Assembly: GCA_009746045.1 (NCBI GenBank)
Contig: RPFO01000167.1
Span: 124,001 to 188,000 of the forward strand
Source: Mesostigma viride
Taxonomy: Eukaryota; Streptophyta; Mesostigmatophyceae; Mesostigmatales; Mesostigmataceae
Length of the DNA: 64,000 nucleotides
Direction: 5' to 3'
In this document: positions 1 through 10,159 of the stretch, in pieces
Layout: each line of letters begins with the position of its first letter
Numbering within the stretch: the stretch's first letter is position 1
Notes under the pieces: model-generated
What the model saw: the letters and a program-made list of their open reading frames with translations, nothing else
Database searches by the model: none
What the model was told of the DNA's origin: nothing
Program-made: the position numbers and the translations under genes

Positions 1-484
1 GGTAGTGTAGCGGCTATCCTCAGGACCAATAACCTCCACCTGCGGACTTCTACCCTGGCTAGCAACGGGCCGCGGGGCCCGTGGGGAGAAAACAGGAGCA
101 TACCCCTCGGGAAGGTGCTTATCGCAGATGGCAGCCCATTTCTCCTTGTCAATCATGCGGGCGCGGAGTACGGATGGTCCCAGAAGCCCTGCATCTTCAA
201 GCAGTTGTGTCACATAGGTCCGGGTCGCGCCGCGCCGGTGCCCGGCGCGCGCAAGTTTGCCAGTGGGTTGCGATGGGACAAGGGGACCCTGCCATAGGAG
301 GAGGTGTCTACCTGGTTGGCCCGTCTTAAGCCCCATGATTAATGGTGCTGGTGATATATGGAATGCATTAATTAATTAATTAGGAACATAACTCCGTTGG
401 GAGTATATGTAGCACATAGCCCAGAGGAGGGGCATTAATTAATTAGAAACATAACTCCGTTGGGAGTATCTGTAGCACATATCC
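1..484. repeat. Mixed repeat fragments, no gene
   Basis: No credible gene. Positions 385-410 and 447-472 carry the motif AACATAACTCCGTTGGGAGT beside short TTAA runs. Its reverse complement recurs near 2305-2325 and 7648-7668, at the ends of LINE remnants. The block therefore looks like stacked LINE 3' ends. The first 330 bases give only short open frames without recognisable domains. Confidence 0.5.
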
Positions 485-1006
485 CTGAGCTGGGCCTAGC
501 CGGGCACCTGGCCCGCACAGATCAGGTAGATACCTCAGATAGACTAGCTGGCACCAAGACCGCCCAGCCTGGGCGATATGTCCTCACCTGGCGTGCCCCC
601 GGCCGCGCGCGGCAGGGCCGCCACCCGTGGACTTTTCGTGATAGACTCGGCATGGACATCATTGTGCTACACTAGACGTGACGGGCTCACCCCCGGGCAG
701 CCTCCTGGTTTGTCTGTAATATGGAGGCAGATGGTGCGCAAGGATAGATGGCAAGTAGTGATGAAGGAGACCACCCCCAAGCCTGTGGGGGCTCCGCGTG
801 TGACCAAGTATGGCATTCATAGCGATTCGGGCCGCGGTGCCCACAGTCCCCACACCCCGGTAACTAGGACCTAGATAGCTTATACCATCCATTCCATCCC
901 ATGCTCCCCTCCCACTGAGGACTTATGCTCACGTGACGCAGTCACTTGTCTATGATTGATTAATTAATTAATTAATTAATTAATTAATTAATTAATTAAT
1001 TAATTA
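485..1006 (+). mobile_element. LINE family A, 5'-truncated 3' end
   Basis: The plus strand encodes the C-terminal end of a LINE ORF2 (LGLAGHLARTDQVDTSDR, then a WRAPGRARQGRHPWTFRDR stretch). It is nearly the same as the end of the 469-aa reverse transcriptase ORF at 32100-33509 on the other strand. It is followed by a short 3' UTR and a pure TTAA microsatellite (about 953-1006), which is the family's tail. Only the last 10 percent or so of an element is present. Family assignment beyond LINE is not attempted. Confidence 0.75.
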
Positions 1007-1365
1007 ATATCCCTGAGAAGGGGCATGCATATGGCTTTTAATACATTCTGGGCTACTTCATGCAAGGATGGGAATGTAAGCTACCCTTGCTCGAGGTGCA
1101 CCAAGGCACCTGCTTTATTTTACTATGCAGTGCCCATGCAGGGAGTCACTCTCTGCTGAGAAGCCATGCCCTAGCTCTTGTATAGCCATGATGATCTTCC
1201 CCCACATGACATGCTCCCCCTTAGCTGGGCATAGCGTGATAGATCATGAGGGTGCAGGTGCCCTGGTGCACCTACAGCAAGGGTAGCTTACATTCCCACC
1301 CTTGCATGAAGTAGCCTAGAATGTAGCCATATGCCCCTTCAGAATATGCCCCTTCTCAGGGATAT
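1007..1365. mobile_element. Inverted-repeat MITE, about 359 bp
   Basis: Both ends carry ATATCCCTGAGAAGGGGCAT in inverted orientation. The arms continue as imperfect inverted repeats of about 100 bp (1021-1130 against 1245-1345: CTACTTCATGCAAGG, GGGAATGTAAGCTACCCTTG and the cap GGTGCAC). No ORF. Relatives of one arm or of the centre occur at 2341-2440, 3030-3165 and 31955-32000, so it is a dispersed family. It sits between the TTAA tail of one LINE and the AATTT tail of another. The target duplication cannot be resolved in that AT-rich sequence. Confidence 0.7.
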
Positions 1366-1642
1366 TAAAATTAAATTAAATTAAATTAAATTAAATTATA
1401 ACATGCCTCCGTGGGGAGGTCATGTAGCACATATTCCATGATGGATGGGGTGGAGGAAGCCGCGTGATCGAACTATACTAACTCTAAGCTATCTAGAAAA
1501 TCCTAACTACACTACTCATCAAAACGCCTCCTCCGCTTGGGGGGAGGTGGCTTGCCCACAGGGTCGGGCGTGTGCGCCTTGACAATCTTCTTCCACCGCG
1601 TCTTGTCCTGCATGACAGTCCAAAGACGGCCGAGAGAGAGTG
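1366..1642 (-). mobile_element. LINE family B, 3' end fragment
   Basis: Read on the minus strand this is the last about 280 bp of LINE family B: a C-terminal coding piece (KTRWKKIVKAHTPDPVGK, then PPPPKRR), a short 3' UTR and an AATTT-repeat tail (1366-1397). A nearly identical block follows at once at 1643-2330, and others lie at 6600-6872 and 6873-7674. The truncation point (GGGAGAGAGAGTGGA side) coincides with the tail of the next copy. Confidence 0.7.
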
Positions 1643-2330
1643 GATTAAATTAAATTAAATTAAATTATAACATGCCTCCGTGGGGGGGTCATGTAGCACA
1701 TATTCCATATGATGGATGGGGTGGAGGAAGCCGCGTGATCGAACTATCCTAACTCTATCTAGAAAAGCCTAACTACACTACTCATCAAAACGCCTCCTCC
1801 GCTTGGGGGGAGGTGGCTTGCCCACAGGGTCGGGCGTGTGCGCCTTGACAATCTTCTTCCACCGCGTCTTGTCCTGCATGGCAGTCCAAAGACGGGAGAG
1901 AGAGTGGATGCGGTGCTCAAACTGGGCTGGGACCACTAGGTCGTCCAGCAACATCTGAACGTAGTTGGTGACAGGTTTCCCTATACCCTTTTGGGAATGT
2001 CCGCGGGGCCAGGCCAGGTCAGAATATGCCGCCCTGGCTGTCCAAGCCGCTGGGGGCCGGCCAGACCAAGGGTGGTGTCTACCTGCATGGCTGGTGCGAG
2101 CAAGATGTCCTACGAATGGTGGACAGATCGACAGATATAGCAGAATGTCCGCGGGGCCAGGCCAGGTCAGAATGTGCCGCCCTGGCTGGCCAAGCCGCTG
2201 GGGGCCGGCCAGACCGAGGGTGGTGTCGACCTGGCTGGTGCGGGCAAGGTGTCCTACAAATGCTATCCTACGCTGCCTAATCTCAGGGATATGTGCTAGA
2301 GATACTCCCAACGGAGTTATGTTCCTAATT
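1643..2330 (-). mobile_element. LINE family B, 3' end with internal duplication
   Basis: A 177-codon minus-strand frame (1778-2311) encodes the C-terminal region of a LINE ORF2: GHLARTSQVDTTLGLAG, LTWPGP, then MLLDDLVVPAQFEHRIHSL and the basic PPPPKRRRRF end. The GHLARTSQVDT/LTWPGP block is present twice (about 2010-2110 and 2130-2260), an internal duplication. The AATTT tail is at 1643-1665. A 5'-truncated dead copy related to family A. Confidence 0.75.
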
Positions 2331-3294
2331 AATTAGTTAAGGCACCTGCACCCTAATGATCTATCACGCTATGCCCAGCTAAGGCCGGGGGAGCATGTCA
2401 TGTGGGGAAAGATCATCATGGCTATACAAGTCTCGGGTGTGCACAGACACGTGTGTAGTACTCCTACACGTAGATCTCGAATGATTTATCTAGTACCAAA
2501 TCCGAAAGGCTAGCATCACCGCCCCGGAAAGGAGAACTTTTGCGGATGACTGTAGGTGTCAGTTGGCGATGCCTTAGGATCCGGAGACGTCCGTCTTATA
2601 GTCAGCAAAATTGGTGCGAGAGGTCCCCAGTTCGATTCCGGCCTGGATTCATTTGCAGATAGCGTTTTTCCGCGTTTTCCGCGGACCGGCACTGAACGCA
2701 AATGGCCGGTTTTCACCTTTGCGGCGTGCCAAATCAGAAATCAGAATTATTACAAGAGCTAGGGCATGGCATCTCAGCATGCAGAGAGTGACTCCCTGCA
2801 TGGGCACTGCATAATAAAATTAAGCTAGGCATCATCTGCATGGAGGGTGGCTCATGATAGGCACACATGTACATGACTAAAAATGCCAGGCCTCAGCTCA
2901 GTGGTATAGTGCCTGTAGTAGGCGGGCATGTACAAGGCCACTGTCTAACTATTCTACACTACTGCATGCTGCTGTATTCCCCTAGGCTGGGGCTGCTGGA
3001 GTCGCTGGGGCCGCGGTGGTCGAGGAGGAGGGGCATAATATGAGCCTATAATACATTCTAGGCTACTTCCTGCAAGGGTGGGAATGTAAACAACACTTGC
3101 TCTACTGTAGGTGCCCCACGGGCACCTGCATCCCCATGATCTATCAAGCTATGCCCAGCTGTAAGCCACGAGCCACGAGGTAGCCATGGCTGACGGCGGA
3201 GCTCATAACTTTCACGTTTGAGAAACGAATTTAGTCGTGAATATCACAATCGCTTCGTCTTTCTAAGACGCACATGCTGATATAATTTTCCGAC
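2331..3294. repeat. Interspersed repeat fragments, no gene
   Basis: No supported gene. 2341-2440 and 3030-3165 match pieces of the MITE at 1007-1365. 2765-2815 (GAGTGACTCCCTGCATGGGC) also matches the MITE centre. 2560-2660 has a B-box-like GTTCGATTCC without a foldable tRNA (see rejected items). The remainder shows nothing recognisable. Confidence 0.5.
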
Positions 3295-6262
3295 GCTATT
3301 ACGCAATATACGACGAGCAAACGCCCATCGACGCAACGCAGCCTGACGGCTGCGCTCGGCAATGAAAATACGTCTGCAGCTCCGGCTGCAGCTTCGCCCT
3401 CAGGTCCGGCAGGCAGCGGTGACACTAGTCGCGCACTGGTGGTCGCCCAGCCCCCTCCCGGCGGGCTTCCTGCCTCGCCTTCAGCCTCGCCCGAGCCCAA
3501 ACGCAGCCGCCCAACCGAACCTAGCTGGTCTGATGTCGACTTTGACGTTGACGAGTTATTTTCCACCTTCGACGTCAACAGACCCGGCTATTTCGACAAG
3601 CCACACATCCGGACAGAGTTCCATTATACGCAATACGCGGTTATACGCGCGGGGTCCGTATAATGTATAATACGGTATAATACGGTATAATACGGTATTA
3701 TACGAAATTATACGCGAATACTGGATTTCATCGTTTTTGGGGTTGTTTCATGCATTTTGATATCATTTCAAGCAGTCCACATGTTTCTGACACTAAATTA
3801 CACATGATACATGGGTTGCCACTGCTCGAAGCAGTGCTTGGAAACACTGGACGTGTAAACCGGGGTTCACGAGGAGCTAGATTACCTATGCATTATACCC
3901 TAAAAAACAACGCCACATGAAATGGAAAGATGAAAAAAGCAAAAGAAGATGGCTATGCTTCCATGCAAGCAGGTCCTGGGCATCTCCATGTTTCTTGTAT
4001 GCATGAGGAGCACAAAAGAAGAAGGCTGACTTTGGCGAGCAAAACAAGAAATAGTGGCTAGATCTGGCCAGAAAACCACTTGTTTCGAGATGTTTTTAGC
4101 AAGAAAAAACATCGCGTTATCAAGTTTATTATCATATTTACAAACAATGCCAAGCACTACACTGCTTTCGATGCAGCATAATGAGCTAATAGCAGACAAA
4201 TCTGGTCCAAAATCTGCATGTCGTAGTGGTATTCCCCAACCATGCATCTCAAGCCAATAATGCGTAGAGGCAGTAAAGCAGCCAAAAGACAAGCAGAAAA
4301 CCTCCATTACGGGTCTACGATTATTTTACAATCCACCCAACAACTTGATACAGTACAATGAACACGTGAACAGGATAGCACGTACCAGATCAAAACCGCA
4401 TATTACCTTTCTAATTTCTTGACGGAGCCAGCATGCCCACCTAGCTGATGGACGTAGCTGCGAGCCTTTCCTGGCCGTCGTCGCTTATAAATCATGTAAG
4501 GAATAACGTGAAACATCTATCCGCGTTCAAATGTAGGGGCATTTTGACCCGCCTATCAACAGTTAGCACATGCACGGTCGCCACCTGGTTGCTGAAACGA
4601 GGTTGCCGCATCGAGCAGAAGGTCGAGACACATCTGCGCACATCCAAACGTTGCCTAGCCAAGGATATAAGCTTTTCCAGACCTAAGGATCATGCCTACA
4701 AAATTTCAGTTGAAAATTACATAAAGCGGCCATGCTCTCGTACCAGTCAGTTTTCTGTATGACTTCAATATTCGGTGCACTGATGGCTGCCCGAGAGGCA
4801 AGGGCAGAGACCTAAACAGCATGGAGGGTTGCCAACTTGCCATGCTACAGTGTAGCTTGCTTGCAAGATCCTTGTGTCTCACGGTCGCCAAATGTCAACC
4901 AGTGGATGGTTTCCGTATAGTGTTTCTAACTTCCCTTCCTTCCCGCCTTGGTTCCCGCACGAAAACTTTGGCTGCCGGACCTCCGATGAGCGCGAAAACC
5001 CCATTATACGCGCGCTTATACGTGTTATTCGCCGTATTATACGTAAAAGTACGCAAATCGTATAAAACGGATAAAAATTATCCGCTCGACCTTATATAAC
5101 GCGTATTATACCGTATTATAGAGTATAATACGCCGTATAATGGAACACTGCATCCGGATGCTGGAGCTCCTGTTCTATCATTGGGTCGTATGCCTCCCTT
5201 CTTGACCTGTGCCAGCGCCTCCACCGCCACAAATGCTTCCGCAGCCAGTCTGACGGCCAGTTTCAGTTCCGCGTAGGTGACCTGTCTGGCTGGTCGCGAC
5301 CGCGCCTTCAGCTTGCCGCCCTCTTTTCCATCCTTAAGCGTTCTTCCGCGGAACTCTGGCAACCCGCCCCCTTGGGCGAATTCACCCTCCTCCACCACCT
5401 CTCATAGCACGTGACGCCCCTCGCTTGCATGCGAAATGCAAGTTTTGCGTCGTAAGCTGGCTGCTGAGCTCCCCACCATCCCCACCGCCACCGCCACCGC
5501 CACCGCCACCCTCCTCGCCTCCCCCCCCCCCCCCCCTCCGACTCCAACACCGCCCAGCTCCGCGACATTGACCAGCGCCTTAAGGACAATGCAATCGCCG
5601 GCCATCGAGGTCTTGCAAAACACCGCAGGCCTCACCGCCCAGGCGGTGAAGGACATTGCCGCCAAGCCAGCCCCGGCTGGCCTGGCCGGCGATGCTCCTC
5701 CCATCCCGACCTGGGCGGACATGCTTAAGCAGCACGCCACCTCCACCACCTCCGCCGTCGCAGCACAGCTCCAGCAGCAGACGCTCGACCTCCGCGAGGA
5801 GGCCGAGCTCGCCAAGCGCAGCCTTAACGTCATTGTCAAGAACTTCGACATGGAGGAAGGTGAGAATTCCGAGAAGCTTGCACGCGCGTTTGAGAGAGAA
5901 ATTCTTAGTCGCATGGGCCTTACTGGTGAGATTGAGCTGGTCGCCCACCGCCTTCCCCGCGCGCGGGGTAAGGCAGGGGCTCCCCCGCTCCTTCTCACCT
6001 GGCGGACAAGATTTCTTTTCTCCGACGCCGCAAGCGGCTCGAGAAGACTGTCTTCACCCTTGACGAGGACTTGACCCTGGCGCAGCAACAACGGCGACGG
6101 GAGCTATGGCCGACCTACCTCCAGCTCCGGCAGACCAAGGCGGGGCAGCCGGTGTACTGGAAGGGGCGGCCATCTACGTCGGCCACAAGCCCTGGCAGGC
6201 GACCCCCGCGGCCCCAACGACTCCAGACGCCCCAGCTTAGGGGAATACAGCAGTAGTAGTGC
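3295..6262 (+). pseudogene. L1-like LINE ORF1 remnant, split by a hAT insertion
   Basis: The flanks of the hAT element (3295-3613 and 5151-6262) together look like an L1-type ORF1 region. The left part encodes a Pro/Ser-rich acidic segment ending near GYFDKPHIRT. The right part encodes a Pro-rich stretch and a helical segment (WADMLKQHATSTTSAVAAQL, residues EEAELAKRS). Then comes an RRM-like RSLNVIVKNFDMEEGE...LARAFEREIL and a C-terminal piece with VFTLDEDLTLAQQQRRRELW, a motif typical of L1 ORF1-type nucleic-acid-binding proteins. The frame changes near 5990-6080 (between the RRM part and the DEDLT part) and again near 6140, and there is a stop near 5402, so it is decayed. Bound nucleic acid would be the LINE RNA (family knowledge). 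Linkage to family A or B is not shown. Confidence 0.6.
3614..5150. mobile_element. Non-autonomous hAT element 1 (1,537 bp)
   Basis: Terminal inverted repeats CAGAGTTCCATTATACG (left) and CAGTGTTCCATTATACG (right, reversed) are flanked by the 8-bp duplication CATCCGGA at 3606-3613 and 5151-5158. An 8-bp duplication with a CAGNG end is the hAT signature. Subterminal regions are dense in GTATAATACG-type repeats (3655-3715, 5010-5145). No transposase frame is visible; the longest frames (minus 3900-4307, plus 4448-4762) match nothing recognised. Same family as the element at 24638-25969. Confidence 0.9.
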
Positions 6263-6469
6263 AGAATAGATAGACCGTGGCCATGTACATGTAAGCCTCC
6301 TGGCAGGCTCTATACCAGCTGACTCACGAGTCTCATTTAGCCATGTACATGTGTGCCTATGATGTGCCACACTCCAGATGATGCCTAGCTTTATTTAGTT
6401 ATGCTGTGCCCATGCAGAGAGCTGCTTTCTGCTGAGATGCCACGCTCTAGCTCTTTTCTAGACTAGGTA
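6263..6469. repeat. Repeat fragment, no gene
   Basis: CATGTACATG-rich sequence, followed at 6395-6440 by the dispersed block (TGCCCATGCAGAGAG, GCTGAGATGCCACGCTCTAGC) also seen at 1120-1180 and 33505-33530. No coding signal. Confidence 0.4.
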
Positions 6470-6597
6470 GAATAGCGTTAGGATAGTTAGATTACGCGGC
6501 TCTCTCCTTTCCACCACCATCAAGGAATATGTGCTACATGATCTCCCAACGGAGGCATGTTATAATTTAATTTAATTTAATTTAATTTAATGCCCCT
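6470..6597 (+). mobile_element. LINE family B 3' UTR and tail, plus strand
   Basis: GATTACGCGGCT...ATGTGCTACATGATCTCCCAACGG, then a tail of AATTT repeats (6562-6591). It is the same 3' end as the minus-strand family B copies. It lies tail to tail with the copy starting at 6600, forming an inverted pair about 250 bp long. Confidence 0.65.
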
Positions 6598-6599
6598 TC

Positions 6600-6872
6600 T
6601 CTGGGCTATTCAAAAAAATTAAATTAAATTATAACATGCCTCCGTGGGGAGATCATGTAGCACATATTCCATGATGGATGGGGTGGAGGAAGCCGCGTGA
6701 TCGAACTATCCTAACTCTAAGCTATCTAGAAAATCCTAACTACACTACTCATCATAACGCCTCCTCCGCTTGGGGGGAGGTGGCTTGCCCACAGGGTCGG
6801 GCGTGTGCGCCTTGACAATCTTCTTCCACCGCGTCTTGTCCTGCATGGCAGTCCAAAGATGGGAGAGAGAGT
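6600..6872 (-). mobile_element. LINE family B, 3' end fragment
   Basis: Minus-strand copy almost the same as 1366-1642: C-terminal codons ending in the PPPPKRR region, 3' UTR, and AATTT tail at 6607-6628. Truncated at the same GGGAGAGAGAGTGGA boundary as the 1366-1642 copy, directly abutting the tail of the next copy. The repeated junction suggests that the fused pair was duplicated as a unit. Confidence 0.7.
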
Positions 6873-7674
6873 GGATTAAATTAAATTAAAATTAAATTAT
6901 AACATATCCCCGTTGGGAGATCATGTAGCACATATTCCAGGTTGGATGGGTGGTGTGGAGGAAGCCGCGTAATCGATCTAACCTAACTCTAAGCTATATC
7001 TAGTCTAGAAAAGCCTATCTACGCTACTCATCAAAACGGCTCCTCCTTTTGGGGGGAGGCGGCTTGCCCACAGGGGCTGGCGTGTGCGCCTTGACAATCT
7101 TCTTCCACCGCGTCTTGTCCTGCATGGCAGTCCAAAGACGGGAGAGAGAGTGGATGCGGTACTCAAACTGGGCTGGGACCACTAGGTCGTCCAGCAACAT
7201 CTGGGTATAGTTCATGGCATGTTTCCCTACCTTTTTAGGAATGTTCTTGGGGCCAGGCCAGGTCAAGATATGCCGCCCCGGTTGGCCGAGCCGCTGGGGA
7301 CCGGCCAGACCAAGGGCGGTGTCGACCTGGCTGGTGCGAGCAAGATGTCCTACAAATGCTATCCTACGCTGCCTAATCTCGTCCGAAATACGAGGCATAC
7401 CGTGATACAAAGACTCTAATGACCTACGCTGAGAAAACCCGACATTCAGAGAGTGGATGCGGTGCTCAAACTGGGCTGGGACCACTAGGTCGTCCAGCAA
7501 CATCTGAACGTAGTTCGTGACAGGTTTCCCTACCCTTTTGGGAATGCCCTCGGGGCCAGGCCAGGTCAGAATGTGCCGCCCTGGCTGGCCAAGCCGCTGG
7601 GGGCCGGCCAGACCAAGGGTGGTGTCTCTGGGCTATGTGCTACATATACTCCCAACGGAGTTATGTTCCTATTA
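6873..7674 (-). mobile_element. LINE family B, longer 3' fragment
   Basis: A 159-codon minus-strand frame (7024-7503) encodes MLLDDLVVPAQFEHRIHSL, a SDEIRQRRIAFVGHLART block, LTWPGP and a second MLLDDLVVPAQFEYRIHSL before the basic end. This is the same internal duplication seen at 1643-2330. 7504-7674 continues into another partial repeat of the block and ends at the chromovirus target site. AATTT tail at 6873-6900. Dead, 5' truncated. Confidence 0.75.
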
Positions 7675-7679
7675 ATGCC

Positions 7680-9444
7680 TGTTACGGCCCAGACCTTTGT
7701 ATGGGCGTAACAATGCCTTCAATAAATAAGTCGAAAGTCATTTGTTATTCGTTTGGGACTTTCGATAGCTCGCTTTCATAGTCCGCCGGACTATAGGACT
7801 CAGTTCGGGACTTTCAGTTGGGAATTTGTCCTAAGTTCGGGACTTGTGTGTGTTTATTTGGTACTTTGTATGTTGCGGACCAGTTATTTTGGGCCTAGCC
7901 AGAAGTACGAGATCTTCTAGGGGCCGGACCGGCCCTATACGTCAGACAGAACCTATTGGGGCTTGACGGCAGTATCTGGAAGATCGGCGCGCATGTCGGC
8001 GCAGTTAGGTTAATATTGTGCGGAAACCTTTTTGCCACTTGGGCTACTCAGGTTCCGCACAATATTACCGGCGATAACCACTCGCCGGACACTCAAGTTC
8101 ACGACGTCGTGAACTTGAGTGTCCGGCGAGTGGTTATCGCCGGTAATATTGTGCGGAACCTGAGTAGCCCAAGTGGCAAAAAGGTTTCCGCACAATATTA
8201 ACCTAACTAAAACCTAGCCTCTTGGGGCGAGGACGAATCACTAGGCTCGGAACACCCGTATGCATGAATATGATCGAATATAAGCATCTCGTTGGTGCAA
8301 ATATCGATATGAATATGATCGAATATGAGCATCTCCTTGGTGCGCATATGATTAGAGCCGGGTGCCAAATCGGAACGAATTATTCCCCAAATAATCCGCT
8401 TCCGAGTGGATTCGAACCTGCGCCCCGCAAGGATCCAGGTCTTAGTTAGGTTAATATTGTGCGGAAACCTTTTTGCCACTTGGGCTACTCAGGTTCCGCA
8501 CAATATTACCGGCGATAACCACTCGCCGGACACTCAAGTTCACGACGTCGTGAACTTGAGTGTCCGGCGAGTGGTTATCGCCGGTAATATTGTGCGGAAC
8601 CTGAGTAGCCCAAGTGGCAAAAAGGTTTCCGCACAATATTAACCTAACTAAGACCTGGATCCTTGCGGGGCGCAGGTTCGAATCCACTCGGAAGCGGATT
8701 ATTTGGGGAATAATTCGTTCCGATTTGGCACCCGGCTCTAATCATATGCGCACCAAGGAGATGCTCATATTCGATCATATTCATATCGATATTTGCACCA
8801 ACGAGATGCTTATATTCGATCATATTCATGCATACGGGTGTTCCGAGCCTAGTGATTCGTCCTCGCCCCAAGAGGCTAGGTTTTAGTTAGGTTAATATTG
8901 TGCGGAAACCTTTTTGCCACTTGGGCTACTCAGGTTCCGCACAATATTACCGGCGATAACCACTCGCCGGACACTCAAGTTCACGACGTCGTGAACTTGA
9001 GTGTCCGGCGAGTGGTTATCGCCGGTAATATTGTGCGGAACCTGAGTAGCCCAAGTGGCAAAAAGGTTTCCGCACAATATTAACCTAACTGGCGCGCCTG
9101 CACACCAACTTGCCAGCTTGGTAGCGCAGCTAGGTGAAATTGGTCTGTGGACGATGGACTCCCTCTCTTTTTGGTTTGATGATTAATGAAACGAGTGTTG
9201 ACGACTCTCTCAGACCAGGGGGCACTAATCCGGATGCCATTTGCCTCATGACATGCCGTGTTATATAGCTAGATTAATTAATCATGCTATAAGGCCTAGC
9301 TGAGGACAAACCGCTGCTCAGTTAGTCAATTTACTGCGATCTTTGCTTGCTATCGCGGTACGCGGATGCGCGGCTATGCCGGCTTATTAAACTGCACCTT
9401 ATACTAGATTAGATCTTTCGCACCGTCCGGCACAGGACGTAACA
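7680..9444 (+). repeat. Chromovirus 5' LTR (holds a palindromic insertion)
   Basis: Starts TGTTACGGCCCAGACC and ends GGACGTAACA. Without the insertion at 8003-9090 and its 5-bp duplication it aligns end to end with the 667-bp 3' LTR at 31257-31923. Confidence 0.95.
8003..9090. mobile_element. 1,088-bp perfect palindromic insertion (P-S-P-S'-P)
   Basis: Inserted in the 5' LTR with the target duplication GGCGC (7998-8002 and 9091-9095); the 3' LTR shows the empty site. The whole insert is a palindrome centred between 8546 and 8547. It is built from three copies of a 206-bp unit P (8003-8208, 8444-8649, 8885-9090), each itself a palindrome centred on CACGACGTCGTG with ends AGTTAGGTTAATATT. Between them are a 235-bp spacer S (8209-8443) and its reverse complement (8650-8884). 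Each half of P holds a further inverted pair (AATATTGTGCGGAA and TTCCGCACAATATT). It can be read as two inverted P-S-P elements sharing the middle P. Identical open frames on both strands are a by-product of symmetry. No transposase. Class unknown; a foldback-like element is the nearest description. Confidence 0.9.
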
Positions 9445-9445
9445 C

Positions 9446-9456
9446 TGGTATCGGAG
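9446..9456 (+). other. Primer binding site, tRNA-Met type
   Basis: TGGTATCGGAG begins two bases after the 5' LTR. It differs by one base from TGGTATCAGAG, the site used by many plant LTR elements that prime from the initiator Met tRNA. Confidence 0.75.
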
Positions 9457-10159
9457 GTAGTTCTAGAGGTTTTCCACAGGTGCTCGCGAAGAGCCCTTGT
9501 GTTTAAGCCGCTAGGTGCATTCTTAATAGCGCAGGGCCTGAGCTGGACCGGCCCAATATTTAGTGAGATAGAAAGCCGAGTTCGACCCGCCAGCCTGGGC
9601 AGCTGGCTGTGGTGAAAGGCGGCATCGTCTAGCTGAAAGGGCGGTCATAGTGTAGGGCTTAGAAGCATCACCTGTCGACTGGGCACCGACGGGGAGCTCG
9701 GCTCTGCACCACTACAAGGAATCGGCGCCACAAGCTAGGGAGGAAAGTCGGCTGCGCAACGCCAAGGTACGTTTTGTCATGCAGTATGTGGTAGTAGCTT
9801 GCAGCCAACCGCTTTGCTCCGACTCTCTTACCTGCAACGCGTAGGATGTGCGCCCATCCTTGTTGTTTTGTTTGTGAATTTGTCGTTTCTGTGACGTATT
9901 GTGACTAGCGTCCTGGCTGCGAAAGCTGTGGCGCTGGTAGGGTGGTTTCCGTGGCTTCGTCCTTGCGAAAAGGCGGGCAGTTATCACGGAGGCTACCCTC
10001 TTGTATGGAATTAGGGGCGCGAAGCTCCTGATTTCTGTGATAGTGATTAGATTAGAGCCAGTTGGCATCCCACCCCTGTGACAGGTCACACACTAGAGGT
10101 AAAAAAAAGGTTCCTTTCTCTTTTCTATCTCTGTCTGCTGGCAATAGACAACGTGTGTG
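9457..10159 (+). other. Chromovirus 5' leader, no gene
   Basis: Non-coding leader between primer site and first ORF. No domain-bearing frame on either strand. Confidence 0.6.

Noticed and set aside
2570-2650. Possible tRNA gene or tRNA-derived SINE head (B-box-like GTTCGATTCC with an A-box-like stretch upstream)
   Set aside because: The T-arm stem does not pair (CCCAG against CCGGC) and no acceptor or anticodon stem can be drawn, so neither tRNA nor SINE is supported.
8401-8443. tRNA-like segment in the palindrome spacer (reverse strand GCAGGTTCGAATCC)
   Set aside because: Good B-box match, but the T stem pairs in only two or three positions and there is no D arm; at best a decayed tRNA piece.
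7956-9083. Identical open frames on both strands around the palindrome
   Set aside because: They are forced by the palindromic symmetry; no codon signal or domain.
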